A stretch of 64,000 nucleotides of DNA from Balanoglossus misakiensis (Eukaryota; Hemichordata). A model generated the notes under the pieces. That model made no database searches. It saw only the letters and a list, made by a program, of their open reading frames with translations, and was not told the origin of the DNA. The position numbers and the translations under genes are program-made. Shown piece after piece: positions 25,701 through 36,982 of this stretch. Each line of letters begins with the position of its first letter. Positions within the stretch are counted from its first letter, which is position 1. The stretch spans positions 5,146,001 to 5,210,000 of the forward strand of contig CM082576.2 of NCBI GenBank assembly GCA_040954595.2, in the 5' to 3' direction.

Positions 25701-28700
25701 TGTAGCTGAATGTGGGGAGGAAAGTGGAATGCGGTTATGGTGGTTTTGTTTTGTTTATGAAGGAAACTAAAACTTGATAGAGTTATACTTTGAGTGTTTT
25801 TTTCCTGATTGCTTTATTATCACGACGCAACTTGCTTTGTATTCAGAACATCCTGGATGAATACGTTCAATGAAAAGTTCTGTATGTCACTATGTGTGAG
25901 CCAATATCCAGTGCCTGTTATCTGTGTTTGTAGAAAATTCTTGTCATATCCTGTTTTCATTTGCTGTACATGTTGTATAGCAATAATGTATATTTTTTAT
26001 AAGACAATAAGGTGAATGTTCACTAAGTCACATACCCTCAATTTCTTGCCAGATTTTGTTCAAGTACTGTACCAACATAAGATCATTGTATACCAGTAAC
26101 CTAATTTGTTCAACCACCAGTAGTACCTCACCCTTGACATATCCAAACCCTTGTGACATGATAGCAACAAACTCTAGTATTCATAAGACAGTTTGTTATA
26201 AGTTACACCTGGCAGCCCTCAGAGCCATATCTTTTACATTGCATTACAGACAATAAACCACAGAGCTGCAAGTTGTTCAATTATTGAACCAGCGTTGTTC
26301 TATTATTTATGCCGTCTCCATTTGTTTTGTCATTTGACAAAAACCTTTTGTAGTCTGGTGATTGCTGCCACCACGATTACACACACCCACAAGTGTTAAA
26401 CACAGGTAAATTTCTTCACATGCAAATGTACATGTATATGTTGTCCATTTGATGGTACATGTACGCTGTATATTCATTAACCACAGCGACCTTTACACTG
26501 AATATACCATAAAATGGCTTGTTGGTCGGCCTACTAATTGCTCACTCTTGCATTGTTCTTTTGTTTAAGAACACAATTAAATGTGTATGTATTGACACAG
26601 AAAAGCATTTTGCAGTATTATTGCAGTGCTCAAACCAGTTACAACTGGCACGATTGATTGAAGCAAATATATACATCTACATCCAGATTATTCAAATGTT
26701 AGGTTTTTTCAAATGTGTGTGCAAGTACTATATTGATCAATATTGGTCATTGTTGCATTGAATGTCATGACAGAAAAGTGATGGAAAATCAAATATTCTG
26801 TCTTTCTATCTTTACAGGGAAAAGACATTACTTGCCTGACGCCAAAATAAAAAATTACATGTATCAGCTGATGAAGTCTGTTGATCACATGCATCGGTAA
26901 GTATTATTTTAATATAGCCTGCAAGTTTAATACTACTACATGTAAATTTACTGTTCACGGGTTGTTTTAATTTGTGCGACGGAAATACTTATATGATTAC
27001 ATGTTCGCAAATCTACCGTAATTGCATTGACAGCTGGCACTTAAGTATGAAATTTACATACATATTGTAGGATCAAAAATCAGTGCTGTTGCATTCACTT
27101 GGCTGTTGCCATGGCAACATCATGGTCAGGTTTATTGGAACACTGCAAACTCCTGAGATTTAAAGTACCAACTTATCTGAAACACAGCAAAGGGGTTTGT
27201 GTTTGAAAACTGTAATTTGGTGTCAGGTACATGCCTGTGTTTTTCACTCAATCATCAAATTCGAATTGCATCATCAGTTAGTGCCTGCCTGTCATTTACA
27301 ATTTGATCAGAAGCATAAAGTGATAGCTTAAGTAAAATATTTCTGATTATTTATTATTATCCTGTACAATCGCATGAAAAATTGCCTATACTTTGGGGTC
27401 ACACAACTGTTTGAAATAATTCAAAGCCTCAAAATGGGAATATTTTTTGTAATGGTGATTTCATAGCCTCATAAAAACCACAATCAAGTTGGCATTTCCA
27501 TTTACTGGATGGAAAGTGCCTTTGGCTACTTAATCTGAAACGGATAACATTCCTTCAAAAATGCCCCTAGCAAAATTGTAATGAGAAAATAATTAATTAG
27601 TTTTTACTCTGTTTCCTCACAATAAATGAAATGTCTAATTAATAGCGGAATTTTTTTCCCCTCTAGGAATGGAATTTTCCATAGGGATGTTAAACCGGAA
27701 AATATTTTAATCAAAGTAAGTACATGTACCTGTTAGTTTTTTGAGTAAAATTGGCTATTTTCATGTTGCCCTGGTTTCTTCACAAATTTCGGCATGAGCT
27801 GTCAGGTTCAGATTTTTAGGATAAATTGACACAAACATTATATTGACCTTATGAAGGGTTGAGGGTCATTTATCCTGCTTAGGACATACTAAAGGTTGAG
27901 TTATGTGAGTTCTGTATTCCAATTTTTGTATTTCAGCTGGTACTTTTGCCAGAATTTATCATCTATTACTATTAGCTTTACAGAAAATGGACATATCAGA
28001 AACATAAAATCTCACGCCAGTCAAAATGCTTATTTTATTCCTTCTCGTCTATCACAGGATGATGTTCTGAAATTAGCAGATTTTGGTTCATGTAGGAGTG
28101 TGTATTCTAAACCGCCTTACACAGAGTACATATCCACGCGGTGGTACCGTGCTCCCGAGTGCCTTCTAACAGACGGCTACTATTCCTATAAAATGGACCT
28201 TTGGAGTGTAGGCTGTGTTATATTTGAAGTTATGAGGTGAGATATACAAACTTTCAAAAACAAATTATATGTTCTGTCATCAGTACTTGAAATGATGCGT
28301 TTCTGTTGCCATTTGCTATATTTGTATTAATCATTCTTAAATTCTGTCTGCTGCAAACACAATGCTGTTAATCAGTTTGCTATAAATATTGCCATCTGGA
28401 TGCTCAGTTTTTAATAACATCTACAGAGTGTTTCTGATAGCCAATTTGTTTTTTTATATCCACATCTTGGATTCATTCATTCTTTGTAATCTTTCCTGTG
28501 ATATTTAACGGTTTCCTAATTCACACTTAATAGTTTGTCTCAGCCTCAGAGCTGTGTTTTGAGTTGTGGTGGAGCGTTCACACTTGACATTCCAGTCATG
28601 TAGTTGCTTCAGAGAAGATTTTCACACTTTTGGTGTAACCTTTTACATTGCCCACGGCACTTCATATTCTGCTGCGGCAGTAATGCAGCAACCACTTGTA

Positions 28701-31299
28701 TATGACATTTTGCAAATACCCGCAGGCCTTAAGCAGATGAAGATGTATTGTTATTCCGGGGCAGACATAGATTCATAACCCATTCAACTGTCAGCATGGG
28801 CACGTACATGTGTAATGAAGGCATTTGAAAGCAGTCCATTTCCGATTCAATGTAATTTGATGGTAATACACGGTACACTATAGAACAGGATTTTATTTCC
28901 CATCCCGGTAACCATGGCAGCACATGGAACAATGCAAAAGTGATTCTATTTTTCAATTTGTAATTATTGGTGTTCCATGGATCTTTTGCTGTAGCGCTAC
29001 AAAGAGTTCAGAATATTGAACATATATTCTGGGAAACACAAGGTGTCTTTCTTTAATATTTGTTAACTTACACAGAGACGAATTTTGTAACACAGAAATT
29101 TCATATGGCGTCAGTGGATATACTTACAAGTGGGAGTTGTTTTTTTAACTCCTGTAATTTCCCTGGTAATTTTACTTTTTAGAGGTCCAACTTTACAGTA
29201 GAAAACAATGGATTTGGAACAAACCATGGAAAGTGAAGTTTTATTTTGTCCTTTTTCAGTTTGCATCCATTATTTCCTGGTTCCAATGAGGTGGATCAGA
29301 TAGCCAAAATTCATGACATCATGGGTACGCCTGACAACACCATCCTCAATAAACTTAAGAAGTAAGTCACGTCTTGGTGCCACTTGGCATATTTGTCTCC
29401 ATAATTGGTCGTGCAGATATTGCATCCACTTGGCTGATTAATGTCCGCCAGTAGTGAGAAAGACGATACAGTGCTATGTACAAGGCTGTTACAGGACCTG
29501 AATTTACTGAATGTATCATCAGTACCTGAATCTACATGATTGACTTTTATACAGTGCTGTGAACATAGGCAATTACTTAGGGTCTGAATTTCCTTCTCCA
29601 TTCTTTGCAGTAAAAACAGGGGAATGAATTTCAACTTTCCTCAGAAGAAAGGCACAGGGATAGAAAGACTATTAACTCATGCATCTAAAGATTGTATAGA
29701 ACTAATATATCAGTTGTGCAAGTATGATCCCGATGAGAGAATATCTGCAAAACAAGCCCTTAGACATTCATATTTCAAAGAACTGAGGTAAGACTTCATT
29801 TTTTTCTTCTGTTCAACCTTCTTTACTTTTCCAGAAACAGAATTTTAATTATTTCATCACATTTTTGACATGGGCTACTTGTTTATGTCTGACTCTGGGA
29901 GTAAGAGGTGACAGAAATTGTAGACAGTCCGACATGTTTTAACATGTCTTCTTTCAACTTAAATTCAAGCAAATTTACTAATAAATAAATCAGTCAGATT
30001 TCTCTGATGCTATTCTGCTGTCCCATTCATTTTGTCTTGATCATATCTCCCTAGAATCTGTGTAGATATACCGATGATTCATTTCCATGTGGCATGATCA
30101 CAGTCAACTCTATCAGTTAATCAATAATGTTTGAAAAAGTATTAACCTCTACACTGCCAAAATGCCCCTGATGCTGAGCAACAGAACATTGGGCCGTGCT
30201 TTGCTGATAAAATACCACTGGTTACCAACTGTCCTGCATTTTTTATGGTCTTCCATGACTGAGGTGCTAGAAACTTACCCAGAATGCAGAGTGTGAGAAA
30301 ATAAGTTCTACTACATAGAGTGAGTAGGCAGGTTAGAGGTATAGCCAAGTGGCCAGCGGGGGCGCTGTTTGCCTGAAAGTTAATCAAATTCACTGACTGT
30401 AATTTCGATTTTCTTTGTCACTCAGAGATGCTGAGAAGCGTGCTCAGGCAATGTCAAAGATTCCTGTGAAAATGGAAGACACAAATAAAGACAGGCCCAG
30501 CTCGGCAAATGCAGAGGTGACGAAGCCTCTTATACCAAAAGATATAGCCCAGATGAGGCACAGGAGACGGGTATGTAGTCTATTTTATATCTTCCTGAAC
30601 ATAGGCAATGACATGAATGTGTTATTTTGTCTTAAAAATATTAAAAGGATTTAAATCGATCTATGGTATAGATTATTATACTCTGAAAGAAAGTCAAATA
30701 AAGTCTTTAATTATCTTGCCTGCATTATGTGTGGTGTGTCAGTAGAGAACAGTGAGAAAAATACCAATATTGTCAGTTCCTTGTCAGGAAATTTAGTCTC
30801 TCTTATTTTTTTTCAATTTGTATCTTTTTGTTTTCAGAGAAGGCAAAAGAAATTAGCAGATTTGGAAAACGCGCAGCACAATAGTATATTTCCGAAAGTA
30901 TCACAAGCTGCAACATTACACAGTTCAACGTTCCCCTCAGCATCATTTCCGTCAACGTTCCCGAAACTTCACAGCAATCACCATCACATGCTACCAAGTG
31001 TCGCGAATGCCCATTACAGTAAACACCATCATCACCACCACAAAAAGGTGAGGTTTTTATCCTATATGTGTATATGTGTGAGAGTAGCAGCAGATAATAC
31101 TAGCAGCTGACAATACAGTGTCATTTTCTTATGCAGAACAACACAATTTCCCAACAAATAATTGTGTTTGGTGTTTGAGAATTCCTACACTCATTAGTAT
31201 GTCCTTTCTTTGCAGGCGACAAACTATGATACGCATACAAAGAATATGTACGGTCACTATCAACTCCCGTCCATAGACAGAGGCAAAGGAGGATTTTAA
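16702..31299 (+). CDS. MOK: MOK protein kinase, MAPK/MAK/MRK-overlapping (12 exons)
   Basis: Ser/Thr kinase of the RCK group (MAK, CILK1, MOK), associated with cilia. Exons: 16702-16909, 19807-19921, 20017-20106, 20203-20273, 26818-26896, 27667-27715, 28058-28236, 29260-29361, 29611-29787, 30426-30570, 30838-31047, 31216-31299; 1509 nt, 502 aa. Kinase domain residues 71-355: Gly loop GEGTFSEV (78-85), Lys100, HRD 193-195, DFG 212-214, activation motif TEY 226-228, APE 236-238. All catalytic residues are present. The tail (357-502) is basic, with a histidine cluster near 467-473 and an LPSIDR motif near the end. The first exon adds 69 Lys/Asp-rich residues before the usual start; its ATG follows an in-frame TAG at 16678, and MY at its end joins exactly where the human protein starts. 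Intron 4 is 6.5 kb. The start is the least certain point. Confidence 0.96.
16910..19806 (+). other. MOK intron 1 (2.9 kb)
   Basis: Bounded by a strong GGTAAGT donor and a TTTGCAG acceptor. It contains a GCGCCCTCTG word at 18281-18290 and another GGCGCC near 19308. No coding exon is recognised. A lysine-rich open frame near 18622 has no domain and no good splice context. Confidence 0.6.
20274..26817 (+). other. MOK intron 4 (6.5 kb)
   Basis: The largest intron in the window, splitting the kinase domain between the hinge (ELIRG) and helix E. It is AT-rich with several TACATGTA palindromes (near 21240, 21995, 26430 and 26455). I found no nested gene, transposase or reverse transcriptase on either strand; the open frames are short and featureless. 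Confidence 0.6.
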
Positions 31300-32945
31300 A
31301 CCAGTCGTATCAAGAGGGAATATTGGTTTTTACATTGACATGTATTATATATATCTGTGTCATAGACAACCATGGTGCTCTCAGTGTGGAAGTCCTTCAC
31401 AGTGCATCTACCAGGTGGAAATAGCCAAACAGCATCTGTGGAATGAAACTGTACAAAGATGTTAGCTGGGCTGTAAAATGCTACATGCATGCATACAGCT
31501 AGATAAAATGACATTTACCATACTTTTCTTATGATAAAAACTAGAAAAAACGGAACAATTTTTTGGCATCAGCTCAGAGAACTGATCCATGAACTGTACA
31601 GAATTTTTTGTCGATGAACTTTTTATTCTGTTTTCGTCCTTTAAGATTTTCAGATCATGTATGTGTACATTTTAGAATTTAGAACTATCTATTTTTTTAA
31701 GAGATTATCCACAACTAAGGTAATTTGTGAATATTTTGTAATTAATTGTGACAAAGACGTTTTTCACGAAAGTGTGTCATCTCTGCTCTTCATGTTGTGC
31801 TTGTGGTAAGATGTATTATTTTATTTCTGTAAATATTTTACTTTAGCCACCACTAAATCATGTAGATCAAAGTGCCAGGCACCTCGTGTGGTATTCCCCT
31901 TTCAGGAAACAGCCTCACCTCAGTATTTGGGCCAATGTGAAGTGCCTCAGAAAGATGGCTTTCATAGATGACAGCATTAACGCACCTGTTGTGCACCTGT
32001 TTGATGGAAGAGCGGGCTGACAAAGAAATTGACCAATCAGAGAAACCTTGCGAGACCACCCTGCTTATCGGCCAGTATCCTGTTTGTTCTGTTGTCAGCA
32101 CAGAGACACAGCTACAACAGAGATGAGCAACTGTGATGTTCTCTTTGTAAAATGTCCTGCCTTCATCATGGCTCACTATTGACAACAAGTGTCAATATCC
32201 ATAATTAACACAGTGCAGACATGGAAGAAAGGTACTCTTTTGATGTGCATCACCAGTGACCAAATGAATTTACCAGACTGAGAGCGTAACTATACAAAGG
32301 TCACACACAGGAAGCCCTCAGATCCTGTCGGTCCGTTATGTCGCAGTTGATTATTACCTGTGTGCAGAATTATGTGGTCATCTTGGTATTTTTACACAGC
32401 AGGAAAAGGGATCAAGGAGGTGCAAGAAACTTTCCTCAGGAAACATCTCATTGTGGACAAGCCCACGTGTTTTCCAATTGAAAATTTACACAGTATTGAA
32501 CTTTTGGACATACAATACTTACTTGACAACAGCAAATCACAGAAAACTCTCAATATTTGTGCCTTTTCTTCACAACTGCTGCATATTGATGTATCATATC
32601 CATGTTTTTTTAACTGTAACGTAATATATGCAGATTCCGTCCATTGGAGTAAAGCCATGTAAAAATTGGCAACATATAAATATTATAGTACTTACGTGTA
32701 GATAGAATTCATCTTATTTACAGTGATAACCTGGTGTTGGGTTACGTTTGAGATTGGTGGTACTAATATAGGCAATGTATTGCCACCTCAATGACTAGAC
32801 TGAGTGGAGCTGGTCTTCTTTGCTAAAAATTTAGTCGACATTTTGTCGCTCTACTTTTGTCATGAACATGTGTTTAGATTTAAAAATGTCATTCAGTATG
32901 GAGAGGCAGCTTTTTATATAGATTTTAAACCGAACAATTTTTTCA

Positions 32946-32951
32946 AATAAA
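32946..32951 (+). terminator. Candidate MOK poly(A) signal AATAAA
   Basis: The first canonical AATAAA that I see downstream of the MOK stop at 31297-31299, implying a 3' UTR of about 1.65 kb. Another AATAAA lies at 34003-34008, before a run of A. Confidence 0.45.
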
Positions 32952-32999
32952 AGATAAGTATCTTCAGATTTTATTGCCAAGTATAGGTTAAACCAATCC

Positions 33000-34550
33000 A
33001 ATCTTAAGAGACTAAAATCGAGCTTCAGCCGTAGGGTTTAGTTCTGCATGTAGCCGGGCAAAGTTTGAGAACTTCAGTGAACATAGAGGGCTTTCACTTA
33101 CATGATTGTTGTTGTTTTTTACATTCACAAGTGTGAAATCATGATGAGATTGAGATTAATTGTGCATGATAATCCACATTGTACGTCCATGTGCTCACAA
33201 CAGAGACAAGAAACTTGTTCAAAATTTCTCATTCTGTCTTTTTTATTTTGACTGAAATCTGAAATTCGGATGGCACAACTTTTAAAAAAATCATAGCAGT
33301 GTCACTGCTCTGTACAGCTATAAAATTATGTAAATACTTGGGATCTTGAAAAGTAATCTGTTATTATTAATGTGGGGAATGAACTTTTAAACAATGATTT
33401 GCTTTTAACGTTATATAATTGTACAGGATTTTGATTATTTTGTAAATTCTTGGTTCAATCAATTTTGTCAGTACTACTAAGTAATACATAGTCTTCTATT
33501 CACCTGTGTACAAGGAACAGGAACTTTTGGTATTTTGTCCTCTCACATTTGTTTTGTTTTGCCGTTTTCGCCGTGGAAACCCTGGCACCAGAGGGCGCCC
33601 TCAAAAGTCAAAAGCAGCATAGGGAAAAAAATCTTGTGCTCACATTCGTAGAGTTTTGTGCATATGAACATTAGCTTCTGCATAAGTTCATACCGATTTT
33701 AGCCGTTTATGATATTAACTTTACAATTGTCATGTACAAACACTCTCCTTGTCAGATTAGGCTAGAATTCAAAACTAGGTGGTGAGGTGTGTTTTCCACA
33801 TTTTATATTGTCCGAACTTACCATCCACTGAAGGAACCCCCAATGTGATTGTGACTGTTGTCACCAACAAAAAGCCTGGTTTTCTCTATTGTGAACCTTA
33901 TTACTGCAACTCTTTCCAATTTGCATAAGCATCTTCAGAACAAATGAAATCCGTCCTTTCTTTCTCTAAAAAAATTTACACGAATGGGTGAGACAATGCT
34001 CTAATAAAAAAAAAAGATTTGATGTACCCAAATATTCCGTGCTGTGATCGTAGTGTTTCTTTACGTGTATATAGAAAGTGTGACATCAAAATGAATATCT
34101 GAAGGCTGTGAAACAACTACATATACATTTCACCAAACTTTTAACTGCCCACGTTTGAAAAGTTTGCCGCATGCTGGCGCCCTCTGCACTTTCTTCTTGT
34201 CGTGATCAATATGCTAGTACATTGTAATAGGTCATGTCAGTACATTTGCTGTACCTTGGATGAATAATAACATCCAATGACAAGAACGGCTATTATAAGC
34301 CTTTCCGGTAATGAAGTCAGTCAGTCGCGCAAAATACTTGTAAGACACATTACACCGCGGATTTTCCGGATAGGCATATACAATGTAAATATGTCAGTCA
34401 ATTTAGAAATTGTAAATATTCATCAATTTATGTACGTAGACGATCATCGAAATATTCCGTCTGAGAAGTCAGCGCTTAAAATTTAATAGAAAGTGAATTT
34501 GACGTACAACTATCGAGACAGTACCGTATTAAGTCCGTACTGTACTATCA
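33000..34550. other. Intergenic region, MOK to the TIR gene
   Basis: Mostly AT-rich and without recognisable genes. It has a perfect 12-bp palindrome GAGGGCGCCCTC at 33591-33602 and a GCGCCCTCTG word at 34177-34186. Confidence 0.5.
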
Positions 34551-35060
34551 GCGCGTCGTCTGAAAAAAAGCACCGTGACCGCCGCGCGCGCGGCACATTG
34601 CGCATACATGCACACGTGCGAATTTACCGCCAAATACCGATGTCTCGAATGTATTAATTTTTACGCACGTATAATATACCGCGGCACTTTGAGGTTTCAA
34701 CATTGCCATCACAGGCTGCCCTCAGACACAGAGAAAGTGTGTGTGATAAAATCGCATCCTTCGAGAATTGCCCTCAGCTCAGCACAGACGCAAAAGACGA
34801 GCGGCACCAGTGAGTTGACACGCTGAAGTGAAAGGCATTTTCATCAAGTCAGTTGAGAGCTCACCATGACAGCGGAAATGTAAACAGCAGGAACTAACAC
34901 GCGCGTTACCAACTCCCAGTCAATATTGAGAAATTCTAGGGCAAATGTTTCGCCAACCGTAAATCCTCCACAGTGGGCGAGCAACGTTCAAACAACGCAC
35001 ATGCCATACGGAACAATAGTTTAGAAGAAACGCATCTTTTTTTTCCAAGTCAACTCGCAG
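34551..35060 (+). promoter_or_regulatory. CpG-rich promoter and probable non-coding first exon of the ARM-TIR-SAM gene
   Basis: A CpG-rich block (34551-34920) includes the perfect palindrome GCCGCGCGCGCGGC at 34581-34594. It is followed by a transcript-like stretch ending in GCAG|GTAAGTTT, a strong donor at 35061. The first coding exon has an acceptor at 36975-36976 with no start codon upstream in the exon, so a 5' UTR exon must exist, and this is the best candidate. The start of transcription is not determined. Confidence 0.5.
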
Positions 35061-36934
35061 GTAAGTTTCATTCAAAACCGCGAATGGATGTACTCTCACT
35101 TATACAAGTGTATGCGTTTTATCCCCATTGTGTTGTGGTCATAATGTCAGCATGCGTCTAACTTTGAAATCGTATATGCGACCACACTCCCTAATTTGGT
35201 ACTATTATAAACATACATCCGCACGGTCTTTTAAAACAAAATTGGCAAGATGAAAAATCATCGTTTTGTGCCGTTCTTTTCATGAATCAGATGAGTTTGA
35301 AAATGCACCAGTGGTAGCTATCCGTAGAAACATTGACTGATGTTTCAAGTGCAGTGTGTTTAATTCTTCAACCAAACTTCCTGATGGATTGATCATGGAA
35401 ATGACCACTGTAGATTATTCTTAAAATTATGCCTTTATGCAGTTACCATGCCAACGGTTTTTTAATTAGTATAGTCTGTCTGGACATTGGGATGGTGACT
35501 GTGGACCGATTTCTTAAGAGATTTAGTAATCTCGCTGTGTATGATGAACAGAAACATTATATCATTTTGGAAAAAGATGAATTGACAATTCTTAGCACAT
35601 GAAGTTTGTGTGTTGTATTATGGGAGATCAAAATTGGCCTTGATCCTTTGCTTTAAAATGATTCTCTGGCAGATTGATTTTATGCATGATACAAAAAAAC
35701 CATGATTGCTCTAAATTAATAGAAAATGCGGATGATATGAAATTATAAACTAAATTGCAGCTGCCATATAACTGAAACCCCCTGCCTTAGAATTTACTGT
35801 TATCTTTGTGTGAAGCATTCCAAGTTGAAGTCAAATCTTCTTGAGTCAGTTTCTTTATTGATAGCACATAATTAAAAGAAGTCATTTACCCCTAAAAGTA
35901 TAACCCTCAGGAGAAACCGTGTGAGGTAAAGATGATTGGCACTTGGGCAAACATATGAATGAGTAAATACATTACTTCGGCAAATTTGCATCGTAAAGTA
36001 ATTCAGTTATACTTCTGCAAAGTAATCAATCAGGCGATAGGGATGTTGGTGGAATTCGGGTACGCTTTGATTAATGTCAACACTCGTGGTTGTTACGAAA
36101 ACATTACCGTAGTAACCGAGAATCAAGTTTAATTATGCAAGGTCTATTCATGGTAATTTACAGATTACCGTGTTTGTTGTATTTTTATTTTTTGAGGGGG
36201 GGGGGGCTGTAATTCCGGGAGCTATTCATCTCTTTAATGGTTATCTTGAGGGAGGTGAGCCGCTTATTGGCCGTCTTTTCAACATTTATGTGACGACTTC
36301 CAATTTACGGAGTGAATAATGCTCCCAGTGAGCAAGGGCAATGGGAGTATACTGGCTTGTTATGAAAGGAATATTTGTAGTTTGTTTTGAAAAAGAGCAT
36401 TTTCAAATCTGCTTCGCTGGTAATTGCTGTCCGTACTTAAAGTAAGTTTACAGAAGTAATTGCCATTGGCCCGAAGCAACTCTGTTAGTGTGACCTGGAA
36501 ATACATCATGCGAATATTTTATGTACCTGTTGTTTTTGAAGTGAATTCAACATTATGTTGGGCAATAGTTTTCCTGGTCTTTTTTTTTACTCCAACTATT
36601 CAAAGACATGCAGTGATGTTGATTTATATGGGTTTATTTGTCAGCTAGAGTGTGGGTGCTTATATTCCACAGTACACTTCTAAATTAGGCTCTAATATTA
36701 GAGAAATAGAACATTCGCTTGGTGAGAATTTAGTTTAATAGTGCTTCTTTAATATGCTATATGGTTTACGAAAAGTGAAAGATCATGTCCAGAACGTACA
36801 GGTACAATGTAAATTGCTATAACAAGACAGATGGAAGTTTATGGTTGCAGTGTTTTATATTCGTCAGTGGACAATAAAAGGATGTTTTATTAAAACATTT
36901 ATTTTCATGAATTACTACTTAAAAGTAACGAGTT

Positions 36935-36960
36935 CTTGTTGTTGTTGTTGTTGTTGTTGT
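36935..36960 (+). repeat. (TTG)n microsatellite next to a splice acceptor
   Basis: About eight TTG units end 15 bases before the acceptor AG of the first coding exon of the TIR gene, occupying the place of the usual polypyrimidine tract. Confidence 0.85.
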
Positions 36961-36982
36961 CTTCTGTGGATTATAGGTGATC

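Noticed and set aside
20274-26817. Nested gene or transposon in MOK intron 4
   Set aside because: All six frames give only short open stretches without reverse transcriptase, transposase or other domains.
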